Shown one piece after another: positions 31,971 to 43,249 of a DNA stretch of 64,000 bases (positions are counted from its first letter, which is position 1; every line of letters starts with the position of its first letter). This stretch comes from Neoarius graeffei (Eukaryota > Chordata > Actinopteri > Siluriformes > Ariidae): assembly GCF_027579695.1 (NCBI RefSeq), contig NC_083596.1:19308255-19372254 (forward strand). Reading direction: 5' to 3'. Below the pieces are notes generated by a model. It saw only the letters and a program-made list of their open reading frames with translations. It was not told the origin of the DNA and did not search any database. A program made the position numbers and the translations under genes.

Positions 31971-32360
31971 GGTGGTGCAGTAGTTAGCACGGTCACCTCA
32001 CAGCAAGAAGGTTCTGGGTTCAAGCCCAATAACCAGTGGAGGCCTTTCTGTGTGGAGTTTGCATGTTCTCCCCGTGTCTGCTTGGGTTTCCTCTGGGTGC
32101 TCCCACAGTCCAAAGATATACTGTTAGATTAATTGGCTACTCTAAATTGCCCAGAGGTGTGAATGTGTATGTTAGTGTGCAGAAAGGAACTGGCCACCCT
32201 ACTGCTGCAATTCTTGCCAAGTCAACTAAACATCACTCGCCTTAAGCCCAGATCAGGTTTGGCAGTGATGTCGTCGTCACCTTTTATATCTTTATCTCTA
32301 TAAAGCTTCTTTGTGGCAATGTTCACTGTTAAACACTCTATATAAATAAAATTGCATTGA
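31650..32360 (+). mobile_element. L2 LINE 3' tail fragment
   Basis: Plus-strand L2 3' UTR sequence in two blocks around the V-SINE. It ends CTCTATATAAATAAAATTGC then ATTGAATT, the usual L2 terminus. Confidence 0.75.
31961..32270 (+). mobile_element. V-SINE, copy 15 (old, internally deleted)
   Basis: The head and central domain are recognisable and the 3' part is worn. It splits an L2 3' UTR (GTCAC-TTTTTAT on both sides). Confidence 0.8.
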
Positions 32361-32380
32361 ATTTTTCCATGTGTGGAATT

Positions 32381-32904
32381 CAGTGTTGTAGTCAAGTCAC
32401 TAAACCTCAAGTCCAAGTCCAGTCTCGAGTCCCCAGTGTTCAAGTCCAAGTCATGAAAAAAATTGAGTCGAGTCCACTATTGATCTGAGTTGAGTCCGAG
32501 AACAAGACTCCAACCGCACCATTTGACAGTGGCTGTTTCAGCGCCATTAACATGACGCCATTACATGATGTATGAACAGATGAATTTGCTTCTCTTTGTC
32601 AGGTAGTGTGAAGTATTCTGTCAGAGATGGTTGGGAGATGGATGTAAGTGCAGAAGATGTGTTTATTAATACAAGTGAAGACAGGTAAACAATCCAGAAC
32701 GACAGACAAAATCGTAAAACAGTGAAACAGGCAATAGGTCAAGCGACGCACAAACAGGCTATTGTAGACTCGGCAGAATGCAGCTAATGCACAAGTCCGA
32801 GTCCAAGTCATCAGTGCTGAAGTCCAAGTCAAGTCACGAGTCCTTAAAATTTGGGTACAAGTTGGACTTGAGTCCGAGTCCTGGACTCAAGTACTACAAG
32901 CCTG
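32381..32904. mobile_element. hAT-type MITE rich in AAGTCC motifs, copy 1
   Basis: Ends CAGTGTTGTAGTCAAGTCAC and GACTCAAGTACTACAAGCCTG are imperfectly inverted. The 8-bp duplication is GTGGAATT / GTGGAATC (32373-32380, 32905-32912). Subterminal arrays of AAGTCC/GACTTG repeats probably serve as transposase-binding sites. A related element spans 51680-55775. Its middle (about 32610-32780) is foreign, LTR-like sequence. Confidence 0.8.
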
Positions 32905-33223
32905 GTGGAATCCCAATTGTTATCTTAAAGGCTGTTCCATATGTTTATTGGTGAAAGTTTGTTAGATGACTCCTTGGTGGTTTGAGGGATGAAATCATGA
33001 AGTCTGTAGACCCAGAATCAATGCATCCTGATACAATGTGCTAAAAGCTTACGTTATCAACTACGCTTTACATGACAGCCGTATAATTATGTTAATCTGC
33101 TAACTTAGCAAGTTGATATGATTCTGTAAGGAACTTGCCAACAGAACAACATTGTGTGTTGTCAAAGCTGAGTGTTTACTGCATTCACTCAAAAAGTAGC
33201 AGATTAAGCAGTTTATGAATGTA

Positions 33224-34800
33224 CAGTGGTGCTTGAAAGTTTGTGAACCCTTTAGAATTTTCTGTATTTCTGCATAAATATGACCTAAAACATCATCAGA
33301 TTTTCACACAAGTCCTAAAAGTAGATAAAGAGAATCCAGTTAAACAAATGAGACAAAAATATTCTACTTGGTCATTTATTTATTGAGGAAAATGATCCAA
33401 TGTTACATACCTGTGAGTGGCAAAAGTATGTGAACCTCTAGGATTAGCAGTTAATTTGAAGGTGAAATTAGAGTCAGGTGTTTTCAATCAGTGGGATGAC
33501 AATCAGGTGTGAGTGGGCACCCTGTTTTATTTAAAGAACAGGGACCTGTCAAAGTCTGATCTTCACAACACATGTTTGTGGAAGTGTATCATGGCACGAA
33601 CAAAGGAGATTTCTGAGGACCTCAGAAAAAGTGTTGTTGATGCTCATCAGGCTGGAAAAGGTTACAAAACCATCTCTAAAGAGGTTGGACTCCACCAATC
33701 CACAGTCAGACAGATTGTGTACCATCAGAGTGGTCGACCAACAAAGATCACTCCAAGAGCAAGGCAGGCAATAGTCGGCGAGGTCACAAAGGAACCCAGG
33801 GTAATTTCTAAGCAACTGAAGGCCTCTCTCACATTGGCTAATGTTAATGTTCATGAGTTCACCATCAGGAGAACACTGAACAACAATGGTGTGCATGGCA
33901 GGGTTGCAAGGAGAAAGCCACTGCTCTCCAAAAAGAACATTGCTGCTCATCTGCAGTTTGTTAAAGATCACGTGGACAAGCCAGAAGGCTATTGGAAAAA
34001 TGTTTTGTGGACGGATGAGACCAAAATAGAACTTTTTGGTTTAAATGAGAAGCGTTATGTTTGGAGAAAGGAAAACACTGCATTCCATCACAAGAACCTT
34101 ATCCCATCTGTGAAACATGGTGGTGGTAGTATCTTGGTTTGGACCTGTTTTGCTGCATCCGGGCCAGGACGGCTTGCCATCATTGATGGAACAATTAATT
34201 CTGAATGATACCAGCGTATTCTAAAGGAAAATGTCAGGACATCTGTCCATGAACTGAATCTCAAGAGAAGGTGAGTCATGCAGCAAGACAACGACCCTAA
34301 GCACACAAGTCATTCTACCAAAGAATGGTTAAAGAAGAATAAAGTTAATGTTTTGGAATGGCCAAGTCAAAGTCCTGACCTTAATCCAATTGAAATGTTG
34401 TGGAAGGACCTGAAGCAAGCAGTTCATGTGAGGAAACCCACCAACATCCCAGAGTTGAAGCTGTTCTGTACGGAGGAATGGGCTAAAATTCCTCCAAGCC
34501 GGTGTGCAGGACTGATCAACAGTTACCAGAAACGTTTAGTTGCAGTTATTGCTGCACAAGGGGGTCACACCAGATACTGAAAGCAAAGGTTCACATACTT
34601 TTGCCACTCACAGATATATAATATTGGGTCATTTTCCTTAATAAATAAATGACCAAGTATAATATTTTGGTCTCATTTGTTTAACTGGGTTCTCTTTATC
34701 TAATTTTAGGACTTGTGTGAAAATCTGATGATGTTTTAGGTCATATTTATGCAGAAATATAGAAAATTCTAAAGGGTTCACAAACTTTCAAGCACCACTG
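33224..34800 (+). mobile_element. Tc1-like transposon, nearly intact
   Basis: TA flanks (33222-33223, 34801-34802). Inverted ends CAGTGGTGCTTGAAAGTTTG and its complement, with long inverted repeats reaching GAGTGGCAAAAGTATGTGAA on both sides. Confidence 0.93.
33591..34580 (+). pseudogene. Tc1-like transposase, two in-frame stops
   Basis: ATG 33591 begins MARTKEISEDLRKSVVDAHQ then GKGYKTISKEVGLHQSTVRQ, the N-terminal paired-type DNA-binding region, followed by a second helix-turn-helix (VHEFTIRRTLNNNGVHG). Catalytic Asp lies in LWTDETKIELFG, the second Asp in [17 protein letters not shown], and Glu in [15 protein letters not shown] (DD34E). The frame is constant from end to end but is cut by TGA at 34206 and TGA near 34272, both at positions where CGA would restore the family pattern, consistent with CpG decay. 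The three-residue DDE set is therefore present but the protein is not made whole. Confidence 0.9.
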
Positions 34801-34888
34801 TAAACAAGAGGAAAAAAAGGATTATTATCTAATTACCTTTTATGCTAAAATGTGAATTTACATAGTCACGACAGGTGATGTAACTACA

Positions 34889-35158
34889 CTCACTGGTGAC
34901 TTTATTCGGAACACCCATCCACCTGCTGTTTCATGCAGTTCTCTAATCAGCCGATCCCTTGACAGCAGCACAATGCATAAAATCATGCGGATACAAATCA
35001 AGAGCTTAAGTTAATATGTTCACTTCAAACATCAGAATGGGAAAAAGTGTGATCTCAAAGTGTGACTTTCTTTCACTGTGGCATGGGTGTTGGTTTGAGC
35101 CAGATGGACTGGTTTGTGTATTTCAGAAACTGCTGATCTCCTGGAGTTTTCACACATA
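34889..35158 (+). pseudogene. Tc1-like element relic, 5' part
   Basis: CACTCACTGGTGACTTTATTC is the family's terminal repeat. Translation gives broken pieces of an N-terminal transposase (MGKK-like ATG at 35038; frames include ISETADLLEF-type sequence near 35122-35150). It continues after a hAT insertion at 37355. Confidence 0.75.
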
Positions 35159-35318
35159 CATGGTCATCGCCACCACTGAATGTGAAGGGGACGTGTCCCC
35201 TTCACATTTCATAATTCTTCGTTTGGACCCCCCACACACACACACACATTTAACATAAAATATTAGTTCACCCAGCACCGTTTCTATTGCTTCGTGAAAG
35301 AATCCATTTCACTTGATC

Positions 35319-35696
35319 TCATCTCACCTCATTATCTCTAGCCACTTTATCCTGCTCTACAGGGTCACAGGCGAGCTGGAGCCTATCCCAGCTGACTACG
35401 GGCGAAAGGCGGGGTACACCCTGGACAAGTCGCCAGGTCATCACAGGGCTGACACATAGACACAGACAACCATTCACACTCACATTCACACCTACGGTCA
35501 ATTTAGAGTCACCAGTTAACCTAACCTGTATGTCTTTGGACTGTGGGGGAAACCGGAGCACCCGGAGGAAACCCACACGGACACGGGGAGAACATGCAAA
35601 CTCCGCACAGAAAGGCCCTCGCTGGCCACGGGGCTCGAACCCGGACCTTCTTGCTGTGAGGCGACAGCGCTAACCACTACACCACCATGCCGCCCC
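35319..35696 (-). mobile_element. V-SINE, copy 16
   Basis: Exact duplication CATTTCACTTGATC (35305-35318, 35697-35710). Confidence 0.93.
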
Positions 35697-36549
35697 CATT
35701 TCACTTGATCGATAAGAGAATACACATACCACTGAAAATCCACTCCGGGTTTTCCGGGCGTTACCTACAACAACTCACCGCACGCAAGTAAAGTGAATCT
35801 CAGTGCAAGCAGAGAAATTTTGGTGCAGCTGCTCGAAAGTGGAGGAGGTGATGTCAGCCCCATTGCCACCTCACAATGTCTAGCTTTTGCTAAAACCTTA
35901 TTCTTTTGTTATATGCCCTCAAAATTAACCCTAGGCCACGTTAAATTAATGTTCAACTAAACAATGAAATAAGCTTAGCCTAATGGGGTATTCTTGGTTG
36001 ATGATGAATTGTTTGCAGTATTTGCTCCTCCCCAGACACAATGGACATAAGGACATTCTTTACAAAGAAGCGGAAAGTCAGTCAAAATTTCCCCACAGGA
36101 CAGGGTTTTTTTTTTTTGTCCCAATGGAAATGTTAGTGCAGTTAGCTGGCTAGTCAATGTTAGGAGATGTATCAGCTAGCTTAACGTTAGCTATCATTTA
36201 ATTCAAACCCAGTACGCCGACCTTATTGTAATGCCAAGAATGAGGACAAGTCTGCTCTGATGATATTTATTGATTCCCTGTTGTGATTTGAAGAACTTGT
36301 TGTGTCTGGTCTTTGCCAGTTTTCTGGAAAGTAACATGGGAAATCAGTGTATGGGGAAGGAATAGTAGAAAGGAAAGCAATGGAGAGAGATGGATGTTAT
36401 TCCAGGTGGATTGTGAAGGAAAGGGGGATAAAAGTTATGAAGTGGTAGAAATTGTGGTGGCACCAATGTAAGAAGGAGTTATATCTATAAATTTATTTAT
36501 ATTAATCTGTAAATGTTACTGTAGTACCACCATTGCATGTAGGTTGACA

Positions 36550-36990
36550 AAACTGCACTTGTTCATTGTGTGAAGTTCTCTTTTATGTGTCATTGCTTGA
36601 CAGTGTAATTTTGTGTTATGAAGACTGCATGATGCCATGTCATTTTTGTTATGAGTATCACTAAACCGGAAAAAAGTAAAATGCACCCACTAAAGTCACT
36701 GTTGGTGGTGAACAAAATTGCACCTGTTCATTGTGTGAAGTTATTTTTTACGCTATGTGTCACCGTTGCTGGACACAGTGTGATTTTGTCTTGTGAAGTT
36801 TGTATGATGCCATGTCATGCCTGTTCATTGTGTGAAATTATTTTTTAATGTCACCATTGCTGGACACAGTGTGATTTTGTGTTATGAAGTTTGCATGATG
36901 CCATGTCATGCCTGTTCATTGTGTGAAATTATGAATATTCTTATTTTTAAACATACAGTTGAGTGTCACTATTGCTTGGCACAGTGGCAT
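36550..36990 (+). repeat. Minisatellite, units of about 91-97 bp (plus one of about 166)
   Basis: The anchor CTGTTCATTGTGTGAA-type sequence starts near 36558, 36724, 36821 and 36912. Each is followed by GTGTCAC(C/T)(A/G)TTGCT(G/T)G-CACAGTG and ATGATGCCATGTCAT. The third and fourth units are almost identical. Confidence 0.85.
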
Positions 36991-37362
36991 GTTGTTACAT
37001 CTAAAACTAAATAAAAAAGGAAACACAAAATAAAAAGTAAAATGCACCCATAAAGTCATTGTTGGTGATAAATTGTGTCACATTCATCTCATTATCTTAG
37101 GCATAGCAGTGGGTTTAAAAACAGGCTGATGAATATATGGACTAGTTGCATGAGGATTTATTGTTGAATCTCTAAAATAGTCATTGAATTAAGTGACTTT
37201 TGTAGGTAAAATTAGGTGTTTAGCAATCTGTTAAAAATACACCAGAATGCAGGAAATGGCATCTAATTAATTACAAATTTTCTGGGGGAGGACCCCCAGA
37301 CCCCCCACCAGTGTGTCCCCCACCCCCACATTAAAAATGCTTCTGACGCCCCTGCACACATA

Positions 37363-37690
37363 TACACAGAATGGTGCAAAAAACAAAAAACAGTGACTGA
37401 GCGACAGTTCTGTGGGTGGAAACAAATGCCTTGTTGATAAGAGAGGTCAGAGGAAAATGGCCAGATTGGTTCAAGCTGCCAGGAAGGATATAGTAACTCA
37501 TAGCAACTCTTTACAACCATGGTGAGCAGAAAAGCATCTCAGCATGCAACAACAGAAGACCATTGGGTTCCAATCCTGCCAGCCACGGACAGGAATCTTA
37601 GAATCAAGAACAAGTTCCTATTAAAGTGGCCAGTAGCGTATATTAGCAAGATAGTTAGCAAGCCAATCTGACTGTCCTATTTAGAAAGAC
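37363..37690 (+). pseudogene. Tc1-like element relic, 3' part
   Basis: Resumes directly after the hAT with ACAGAATGGTGCAAAAAACA, then CGACAGTTCTGTGGGTGG and GAGGTCAGAGGAAAATGGCC, the middle of the same Tc1 family. It then jumps to an end-like AAAGTGGCCAGT near 37635. The catalytic region was already missing, so this was an internally deleted copy. Confidence 0.72.
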
Positions 37691-39166
37691 AATACAGACC
37701 CCAAGGAAATATTTTAAACTCCATTGTGTTTGCTTTGAGCTACACCCTTCTTCTCTAGTGCTGCAAGTGTCCTGTCATTTGAGTTAGGTTGCAAGTGTTA
37801 AATATATGATTATAATGGGTCATACCACAACACTCTTGAATGTTCGATTCTGATTGGTCAGGAAGTGCTGATTAAAGCGAGACGGCCTTTCAATTTCATA
37901 AAATCGGTGAAATTTAGTTCCCTCTTTAATTTGGTCATTGTGTTATATGTTTATTTCTGTGGTATCTCACAAAAATATCAGGCCATTCTGTGGCTGGGAA
38001 GTTATTTAACCCTTTGGGGTCGAGAGCTTCGCCGGCGAAGCTCAACAGGTTTAGAACGAGCAGGTCGTGTATTGAGAGAAATATCTTCGTGAGTTTTTTT
38101 TATGATAAACATATTGACAGAAACTTTATACTTTACACTTTCCTATGTGCCCACTGCCAAATAATATTATTGTTTTTAAATTACCTTTAATAATAATATA
38201 ATAATAATATACAATTTATTTAGCGCCTATGCAAATATGCTCTAAGCGCTTTACAATCACAAACTAATAAATAATAATTCAATAACTAATCAATAACTAA
38301 TTAAAAGACCAATAAAAAAAAACTATAGATTAAAAGCAAGCCTAAAAAAATGCGTCTTAAGTCTGGCTTTGAAAACAATGTTCTCAGAAATGCGCACAGG
38401 GTCAGGCAATTTATTCCAAAGAAACGGAGCATGTGAAGAAAAAGACCTAAAACCATAATTGTTCAGTCTGTAGGAGACTGGGACAAGCCGGATAGCAGAA
38501 GTAAAGGAACGCAAGTTTCTACTAGGTTTATACACTGTCAAAAGCTCTTGTAGGTAAGAAGGCGCAAGACCATTCAGGCATTTAAAAGCAAGTAGATTAA
38601 TCTTGAACAAAATTTTAAATTCAACTGGCAGCCAATGCAGCTCCTGTAAGACAGGCATATGATCGTATTCGGCCTTCATGTAAATAACTCGGGCTGCAGC
38701 GTTCTGGACAGTCTGAAGTTTGTTGACTAAACATTTATGAAGGCCAAATAGCAGAGCATTACAGCTATCTATCTTAGAGGACACAAAAGCATGAACTAAA
38801 ATCTTGGTAGTCTCTAAAGATAAGTGCGGTCTTATTTTAGCAACATTCCTTAGATGGTAGAAGGCAGATTTAACAACAGAATTGATGTGATTAGTCATAG
38901 AGTTGAATCAAAAATGATTCCAATGTTCCGAGCATGAATAGAAGTATAAACAGTATCATCACCAAACGTCAAACAATCCAGTGATGGATAGGAACTGAAT
39001 TTGGAATGAAGATACAAAAGTTCAGTCTTATCCTTGCTAAGTTTAAGTCTGTTGATTGTCATCCACTTCTCAATGTCAGCAATAGAGGATGTGCAGTCAC
39101 GTGACCCGTCCATGTTTATGCCGCCATATTGGACGGCTTCAGCATTGTTTACCTTGCGTGAGCATA

Positions 39167-39550
39167 ATGGATCCAGGGAGTAATCCCCAAGAAAATTCGG
39201 AAAATACCCCATCTACATCGCACGATAACTTGTCTAAGTTTGTTCAGCATCTTGAAGGTGACGTGAGGCAGCGTTACATGGAAAAGTGTTCCAGGTTGGG
39301 GATTGCAGATCCGTACAACTTGCCGCAATCCTTGTTCAGGGAAATTCGGAGCTGCGGTGCCGGCGATTTGCCCGATCTGGCCTACCACGACATTTACAAT
39401 TTTCTTGTTAATCGTGAATCGTGTTACACTGGCAAAGCCCTCAAAGCTTACAAGAGCCTGGAAGCTTATAAATATTTTGTTGCGGGATGGGTATCCCAAC
39501 TATACCTCTGGAAGGTTCCGAAGAAGAATGTCTACTTGATAACCTCACGG
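39167..39550 (+). CDS. First exon of a YqaJ-type transposon protein (128 codons)
   Basis: ATG 39167 opens MDPGSNPQENSENTPSTSHD, a Ser/Asn-rich leader, then DPYNLPQSLFREIRSCGAGD, LAYHDIYNFLVNRESCYTGK and LKAYKSLEAYKYFVAGWV. The exon ends in ...YLITSR|GTAAGT in phase 0. The AYKYF-AGWV segment is the N-terminal signature of the second protein of ISL2EU-type fish elements, which normally continues into a SWIM motif and a YqaJ exonuclease domain. The exon seen as a relic at about 9500 (starting VKHNQTMN) is the expected continuation. No stop within the exon. No acceptor remains in this element. Confidence 0.68.
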
Positions 39551-39762
39551 GTAAGTGGCATTAAGACGTTTATCATAAAGAGACTATGCAGGACGTTTTA
39601 TCGTAAGAATGTTCGAAATCTAAACTCAGTTCCAGATAATGACAGGGTTGTAAATATGTATGTTTTTGTCTGAAAAAAAAAAATCACAAATCACCGCTAT
39701 CTTTATCTGTGCAGAATTATTATTCAATATCAGATATAAATGTATTAGAAGATTACACCTAC

Positions 39763-39961
39763 CTGATATGAAGTGTTCACTACAAATTCGGCTGGTAGAA
39801 CTGGGGTACCAGTTTTCTCTTTGCACAGCGGACACCCATTTTGCGCGTCTCTCCTCATCTGCGGGGAATCTATAAAATGACAGGCCCTCCTTTTGGCCCT
39901 GTCTATTGGTACAACCAAATGCTGAACAAGATATAACCATTTTCGAAAGATCTACTCCCAC
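39763..39961 (-). CDS. THAP-domain first exon of the compact element
   Basis: ATG 39961 or 39940 opens MVISCSAFGCTNRQGQKEGL, then SFYRFPADEERRAKWVSAVQ, RENWYPSSTSRICSEHF and ISG. It ends in CAG|GTAGGT at 39763. The zinc ligands Cys-x4-Cys and Cys-x2-His (CSEH), the invariant Pro and Trp, and the FxxFP box are all present, so the THAP fold looks intact up to the donor. Such modules bind the ends of their own transposon. Read-through of the donor soon gives a stop. Confidence 0.8.
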
Positions 39962-40650
39962 ACACTTGATAATTAGAACGGGTTCGTCTAAGTTCTATGT
40001 GCGGCCATGCCGTCCAAGATGGCAGATAAACAAATATCACGTGACCTCGTGACGTCACGTGCACGCTCTCTATATATGACTCAATCCGGTGCTTGGTTGA
40101 TGAGAGCTCGTCGTCTTCAGCACTGCAACTGAAGGAAGTATAGAGTTGGGTATCATCTGGTGGAAGTCCAGACCATGGGGACGTATAATGTCTCCAAGTG
40201 GCGAAGTATACAGAAGGTATAAAAGAGAACCAAGCACGGAGCCCTGGGGAACACCGCACGCCAATTTACACACTCCAGATGAAGTCCCCTCGATGTGGAC
40301 AAACTGAATGTGATCCCCCAGGTAAGACTGAAATCAAGAAAGAACAGTTCCAGTAAAACCAAATCGAGCAGACAGTCGTTTGAGGAGCAAGTCATGGTCG
40401 ACAGTATCAAATGCAGCAGATAAGTCCAGTAATAACAAGAGAACACCGCACTTGTTGTCAATAGATCGCAGAATATCATTCTGGACACGCACAAGCGCAG
40501 TCTCACAGCTATGGAACCGTTTGTATGCAGACTGGAAACATTCCTCAAGTCGTTCTCACGCAGATGATCCAGGACCCGAACAGCAACAACTTTCTCAACC
40601 GATTTTGTTAGAAACTGAAGATTCAACACAGGTCTAAAATTAGAATAAAT

Positions 40651-41394
40651 TTAGACCTACCTAAATTTATAGGAATAAATTAGAATCTACCTAAATTAGA
40701 TGAAACACAGAACTTGTCCCATTCCTCAGTCATACCTGAAGTGGAGCTCAGAGCGCGCAATTACGTATTCATAAAAGATTATTCACATGGTACTGGCATG
40801 ATAATCACTTTCACTCATTTGGTTTCGATAGGCTTCTCTCAGGAACGCCCACCATAAACAGGATAAAATCTGTCAAACAAAATTTAGGCTATTTGGAGGC
40901 AAAACTTGTTGCGAGATGGCACGCGGATTTTATGCACTTTGGATGATTCAGGACAGCGAATGAATTCATGATTCATTTCATGATTCAGGACGGCGATTCA
41001 ATTTCAGGACAGCAAATCAATCCATGATTCAAAACAGCAATTCGGTTCAATCTTGAGAACTGATGATGAGCATTGCCTTTTTTTAAGATCAGCTCGAGTA
41101 AGTGTAAATATTTCTTCTATTTCTGATGAACAGATCGGTTGATATGCGTGGGCTGCAGTGCATACACAGGAAACATAACTGAGCAGGTTTTCCAGAGTTA
41201 AAAGTATTCTTCTCAAAATAGTTAATTTTGCTCTATTTTGAGTTTAGAGAGTAAAATTTGGAGTTGGAGTGGGAGCAAAATTACAGCGCAATTGTGTAAC
41301 AGAGTCGGTTGTGGCTCTGAACTGAGTAAAATAGCACAAGAGTTAATTTCAATACACACTGAATAGAGTCAAATACCAAAATAAGGTCAAATAC
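40651..41394. other. Intronic sequence without recognised features
   Basis: A short run of GATTCA-type near-repeats (about 40950-41050, ATTCATGATTCA variants) is the only structure seen. Confidence 0.4.
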
Positions 41395-41804
41395 CAGATA
41401 AATGAAGCTGTTGTAAAAAGCAGTTTTAGAACTGTGTTGGAATGTGTGAGAAAACATGACTTTACCCATTGTGACTTGACCTGATGGGATTAAGAGTTGG
41501 CAGTGGAAGGGGTTTTCACTCTCCTCCTTGAATGAATGGAAATTTTTTACTCTTCTCATTGAATCCCCCTCCTACTGCCAACCCTTTATCCCAAAACAAT
41601 CGGACATTTTTTTTTTTATGGCCAGTTAATTGTCCAAATCAGTAGAGCAGATTTAAGTTTTTGTGCTTGATCCATTCCTAAGACTGAACAGAATCACCTC
41701 AAGTGACCAAAACGGTTCGACACAATGGGTAAGGTCATGCTTTTTTTCCTCACACATTCCAACACAATTCTAAAACTGCTTTTTACAACATCTTAATTTA
41801 TCTG
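41395..41804. repeat. Fold-back inverted repeat, arms about 85 bp
   Basis: The left arm 41395-41478 contains AAAAGCAGTTTTAGAACTGT and GTTGGAATGTGTGAG. The right arm 41719-41804 is its inverted copy at about 90 percent identity by eye. A spacer of about 240 bp lies between. No target duplication was identified. Confidence 0.8.
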
Positions 41805-42000
41805 TTATTTTTTTAAAAGTACAATCATGACATACAGACTACATGGATATTATTGTAGCTGAACTTGTGCTGAGTACAAAAAAAAAAAAAGTCATATGAC
41901 TTTGAAAATCCTGCTTAGATTTCTTGAAATTGACAACAAAATCAGAGCATACCAAAATCATTAGGGTGCCAGAAAATACCCTCAGACCCCAGAGGGTTAA

Positions 42001-42590
42001 TTTGAGGGGATTCCCAAGCAAATAACGTGTATGAAATCACTCCCTTCGCGCAGTCAAGCAGACAGAGCAAGTCCGTGTGCGCATGCGCAGGTTTACTTTT
42101 GATTGTGCACTGACAGTTCCATCATTCTGTTGTTGAACGAACAGCTGATCACACCGAAGTGCTCGCTGAGCGCCGATATTTATTAGTTTGGTCCTGCGTT
42201 TCCTTTCCTTTGCAACATAACGTCTTTTCTTCTCGCTTTCTGTTACTGTAGTCGGTCTTTCACGTTTTATTCGCACACTCACGTCCTCCATTTTTCTTTC
42301 CTGTTTCAAATTTGTATCCCGCAATGCCTTGCGCGAACAGGGAAAGCCCACCACGTGATGCATGACATAGTATCTTGAATTGGGTCATGGTGAAGCAGGA
42401 AAAAATAGCGGAGAATTTAGGGCCACATGGCCCTAAATTCATTAATTGTTCTATTTTTTTTTAAATTTAATAAAATTGGAAGTCTGTGATTCAAATTCAG
42501 TAGCTTTTGGTCCACTAAACAAAAATAATTGGGTGTCGGGAAAATTCTTTTTATGACCTAAACTTGAAAAGTCTGAAATGCAGTCGACCT
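42001..42590 (-). mobile_element. Third TTAA-flanked family, member B
   Basis: Inverted relative to 24533-25667 and without its hAT insertion. TTAA at 41997-42000 and 42591-42594. The inner GGGCCATGTGGCCC palindrome (42420-42433 region) is where member A was hit by a hAT. On the minus strand an open frame from about 42290 encodes MEDVSVRIKRERPTTVTESE then KKRRYVAKERKRRTKLINIG and ALRCDQLF. This very basic N-terminus, followed by an NIG-type motif, is of a kind seen in fish transposon proteins of unknown function. The frame ends at 42037. Confidence 0.7.
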
Positions 42591-42760
42591 TTAATGTCCT
42601 GCAACAGCATGGCTCAGACAACAGTTCCAGCTGTAAGAATTAAATTAATTCCATTGTTTGAACATGTTATCACATGATACCACAGATTAAAAAAAAAAAA
42701 ACAGATTTAAAAAAAAAAAAACTTTTGGATGACGTCTCAAGTGTCAGTGCTTTGTGATAG

Positions 42761-42881
42761 CCATCCATTATCTGTAGCCGCTTATCCTGTTCTACAGGGT
42801 CACAGGTGAGCTGGAGCCTATCCCAGCTGACTATGGGTGAGAGGCGGGGTACACCCTGGACAAGTCGCCAGGTTATCGCAG
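42761..42881 (-). mobile_element. V-SINE, copy 17 (5'-truncated)
   Basis: Only the last 120 bp remain. Duplication AGTGCTTTGTGATAG / AGTGCTTTGTAATAG (42746-42760, 42882-42896) shows the truncation happened at insertion. Confidence 0.9.
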
Positions 42882-43249
42882 AGTGCTTTGTAATAGTCAG
42901 AGGAAATTTAAGTTTGAAGGCAGCGAATAAGCTGCTTTTTTCTTAGTGACTTGAAGAGAAAGAAACTAAGAGAGGCTGGTGAAGGAACAACTACTGTATT
43001 TATAGCTGCTATAAATGTCAGCAATAACAGGACCCAAGTAGTTTTGCAGACTTTGCATACAACATTAAATGTAACTATGAAACATTAAGTACACGGCAGT
43101 CTTTAATGAATATAAAATCAATAATTGTCACTGGATATGCTGTCTGGATTTGCTGTTATTGGAAAATAATCAACTTTGGGGTTGTAACAGTAAGCCTGCA
43201 TTACATCAGGCCTCATCATGCCACCACATCAATTATTTTCCTGCACATC

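Larger units (their letters stand above)
35159..37354 (+). mobile_element. hAT transposon relic splitting the Tc1 relic
   Basis: Exact 8-bp duplication CACACATA (35151-35158, 37355-37362). The right end, read inverted, is CAGGGGCGTCAGAAGC; the left end CATGGTCATCGCCACC is a worn match. Near 36041 the plus strand reads MDIRTFFTKKRKVSQNFP, a typical hAT protein N-terminus. The catalytic region is lost. Interior contents: one V-SINE and a minisatellite. Confidence 0.82.
39093..40079. mobile_element. Compact ISL2EU-like element with two convergent first exons
   Basis: Inserted in the L2 RT. The two ends share, in inverted order, GTCACGTGA, GTTTAT and GCC(G)(C)CATATTGGACGG / CCGTCCAAGATGGC. This gives long imperfect terminal inverted repeats. 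Two genes start just inside the ends and point at each other: a YqaJ-type first exon (+) and a THAP exon (-), each ending at a consensus donor. Only about 210 bp lies between the donors, so the acceptors, the DDE core and the nuclease were deleted. Exact ends and target duplication are uncertain. Confidence 0.72.
38323..40630 (-). pseudogene. L2-type reverse transcriptase pseudogene
   Basis: From 40480 down the minus strand gives [20 protein letters not shown], then GVPQGSVLGSLLYLLY (about 40200-40255) and a worn DDTQLYTSFSCSAEDDELSS (about 40090-40160) in which the Tyr-Ala of the catalytic YADD is lost. After the insertion it resumes as CTSSIADIEKWMTINRLKLS then KDKTELLYL (39100-39010). The C-terminal 191-residue frame (38898-38323) has LVHAFVSSKIDSCNALLFGL, LQTVQNAAARVIYMKAEYDH, LHWLPVEFKILFKINLLAFK and LKTHFFRLAF. 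Frame changes and the insertion inactivate it. Confidence 0.83.
38190..40650 (-). mobile_element. L2-type LINE interrupted by a THAP/YqaJ element
   Basis: Minus-strand blocks 40650-40080 and 39092-38190. The 3' end is an AAT-rich tail (about 38190-38215) preceded by AGCGCTTAGAGCATATTTGC on that strand. The 5' part is truncated. Confidence 0.82.

Noticed and set aside
36550..36990. CRISPR-like array
   Set aside because: Unit lengths vary (91-166 bp), there are no short identical repeats with unique spacers, and the genome is eukaryotic. It is a minisatellite.
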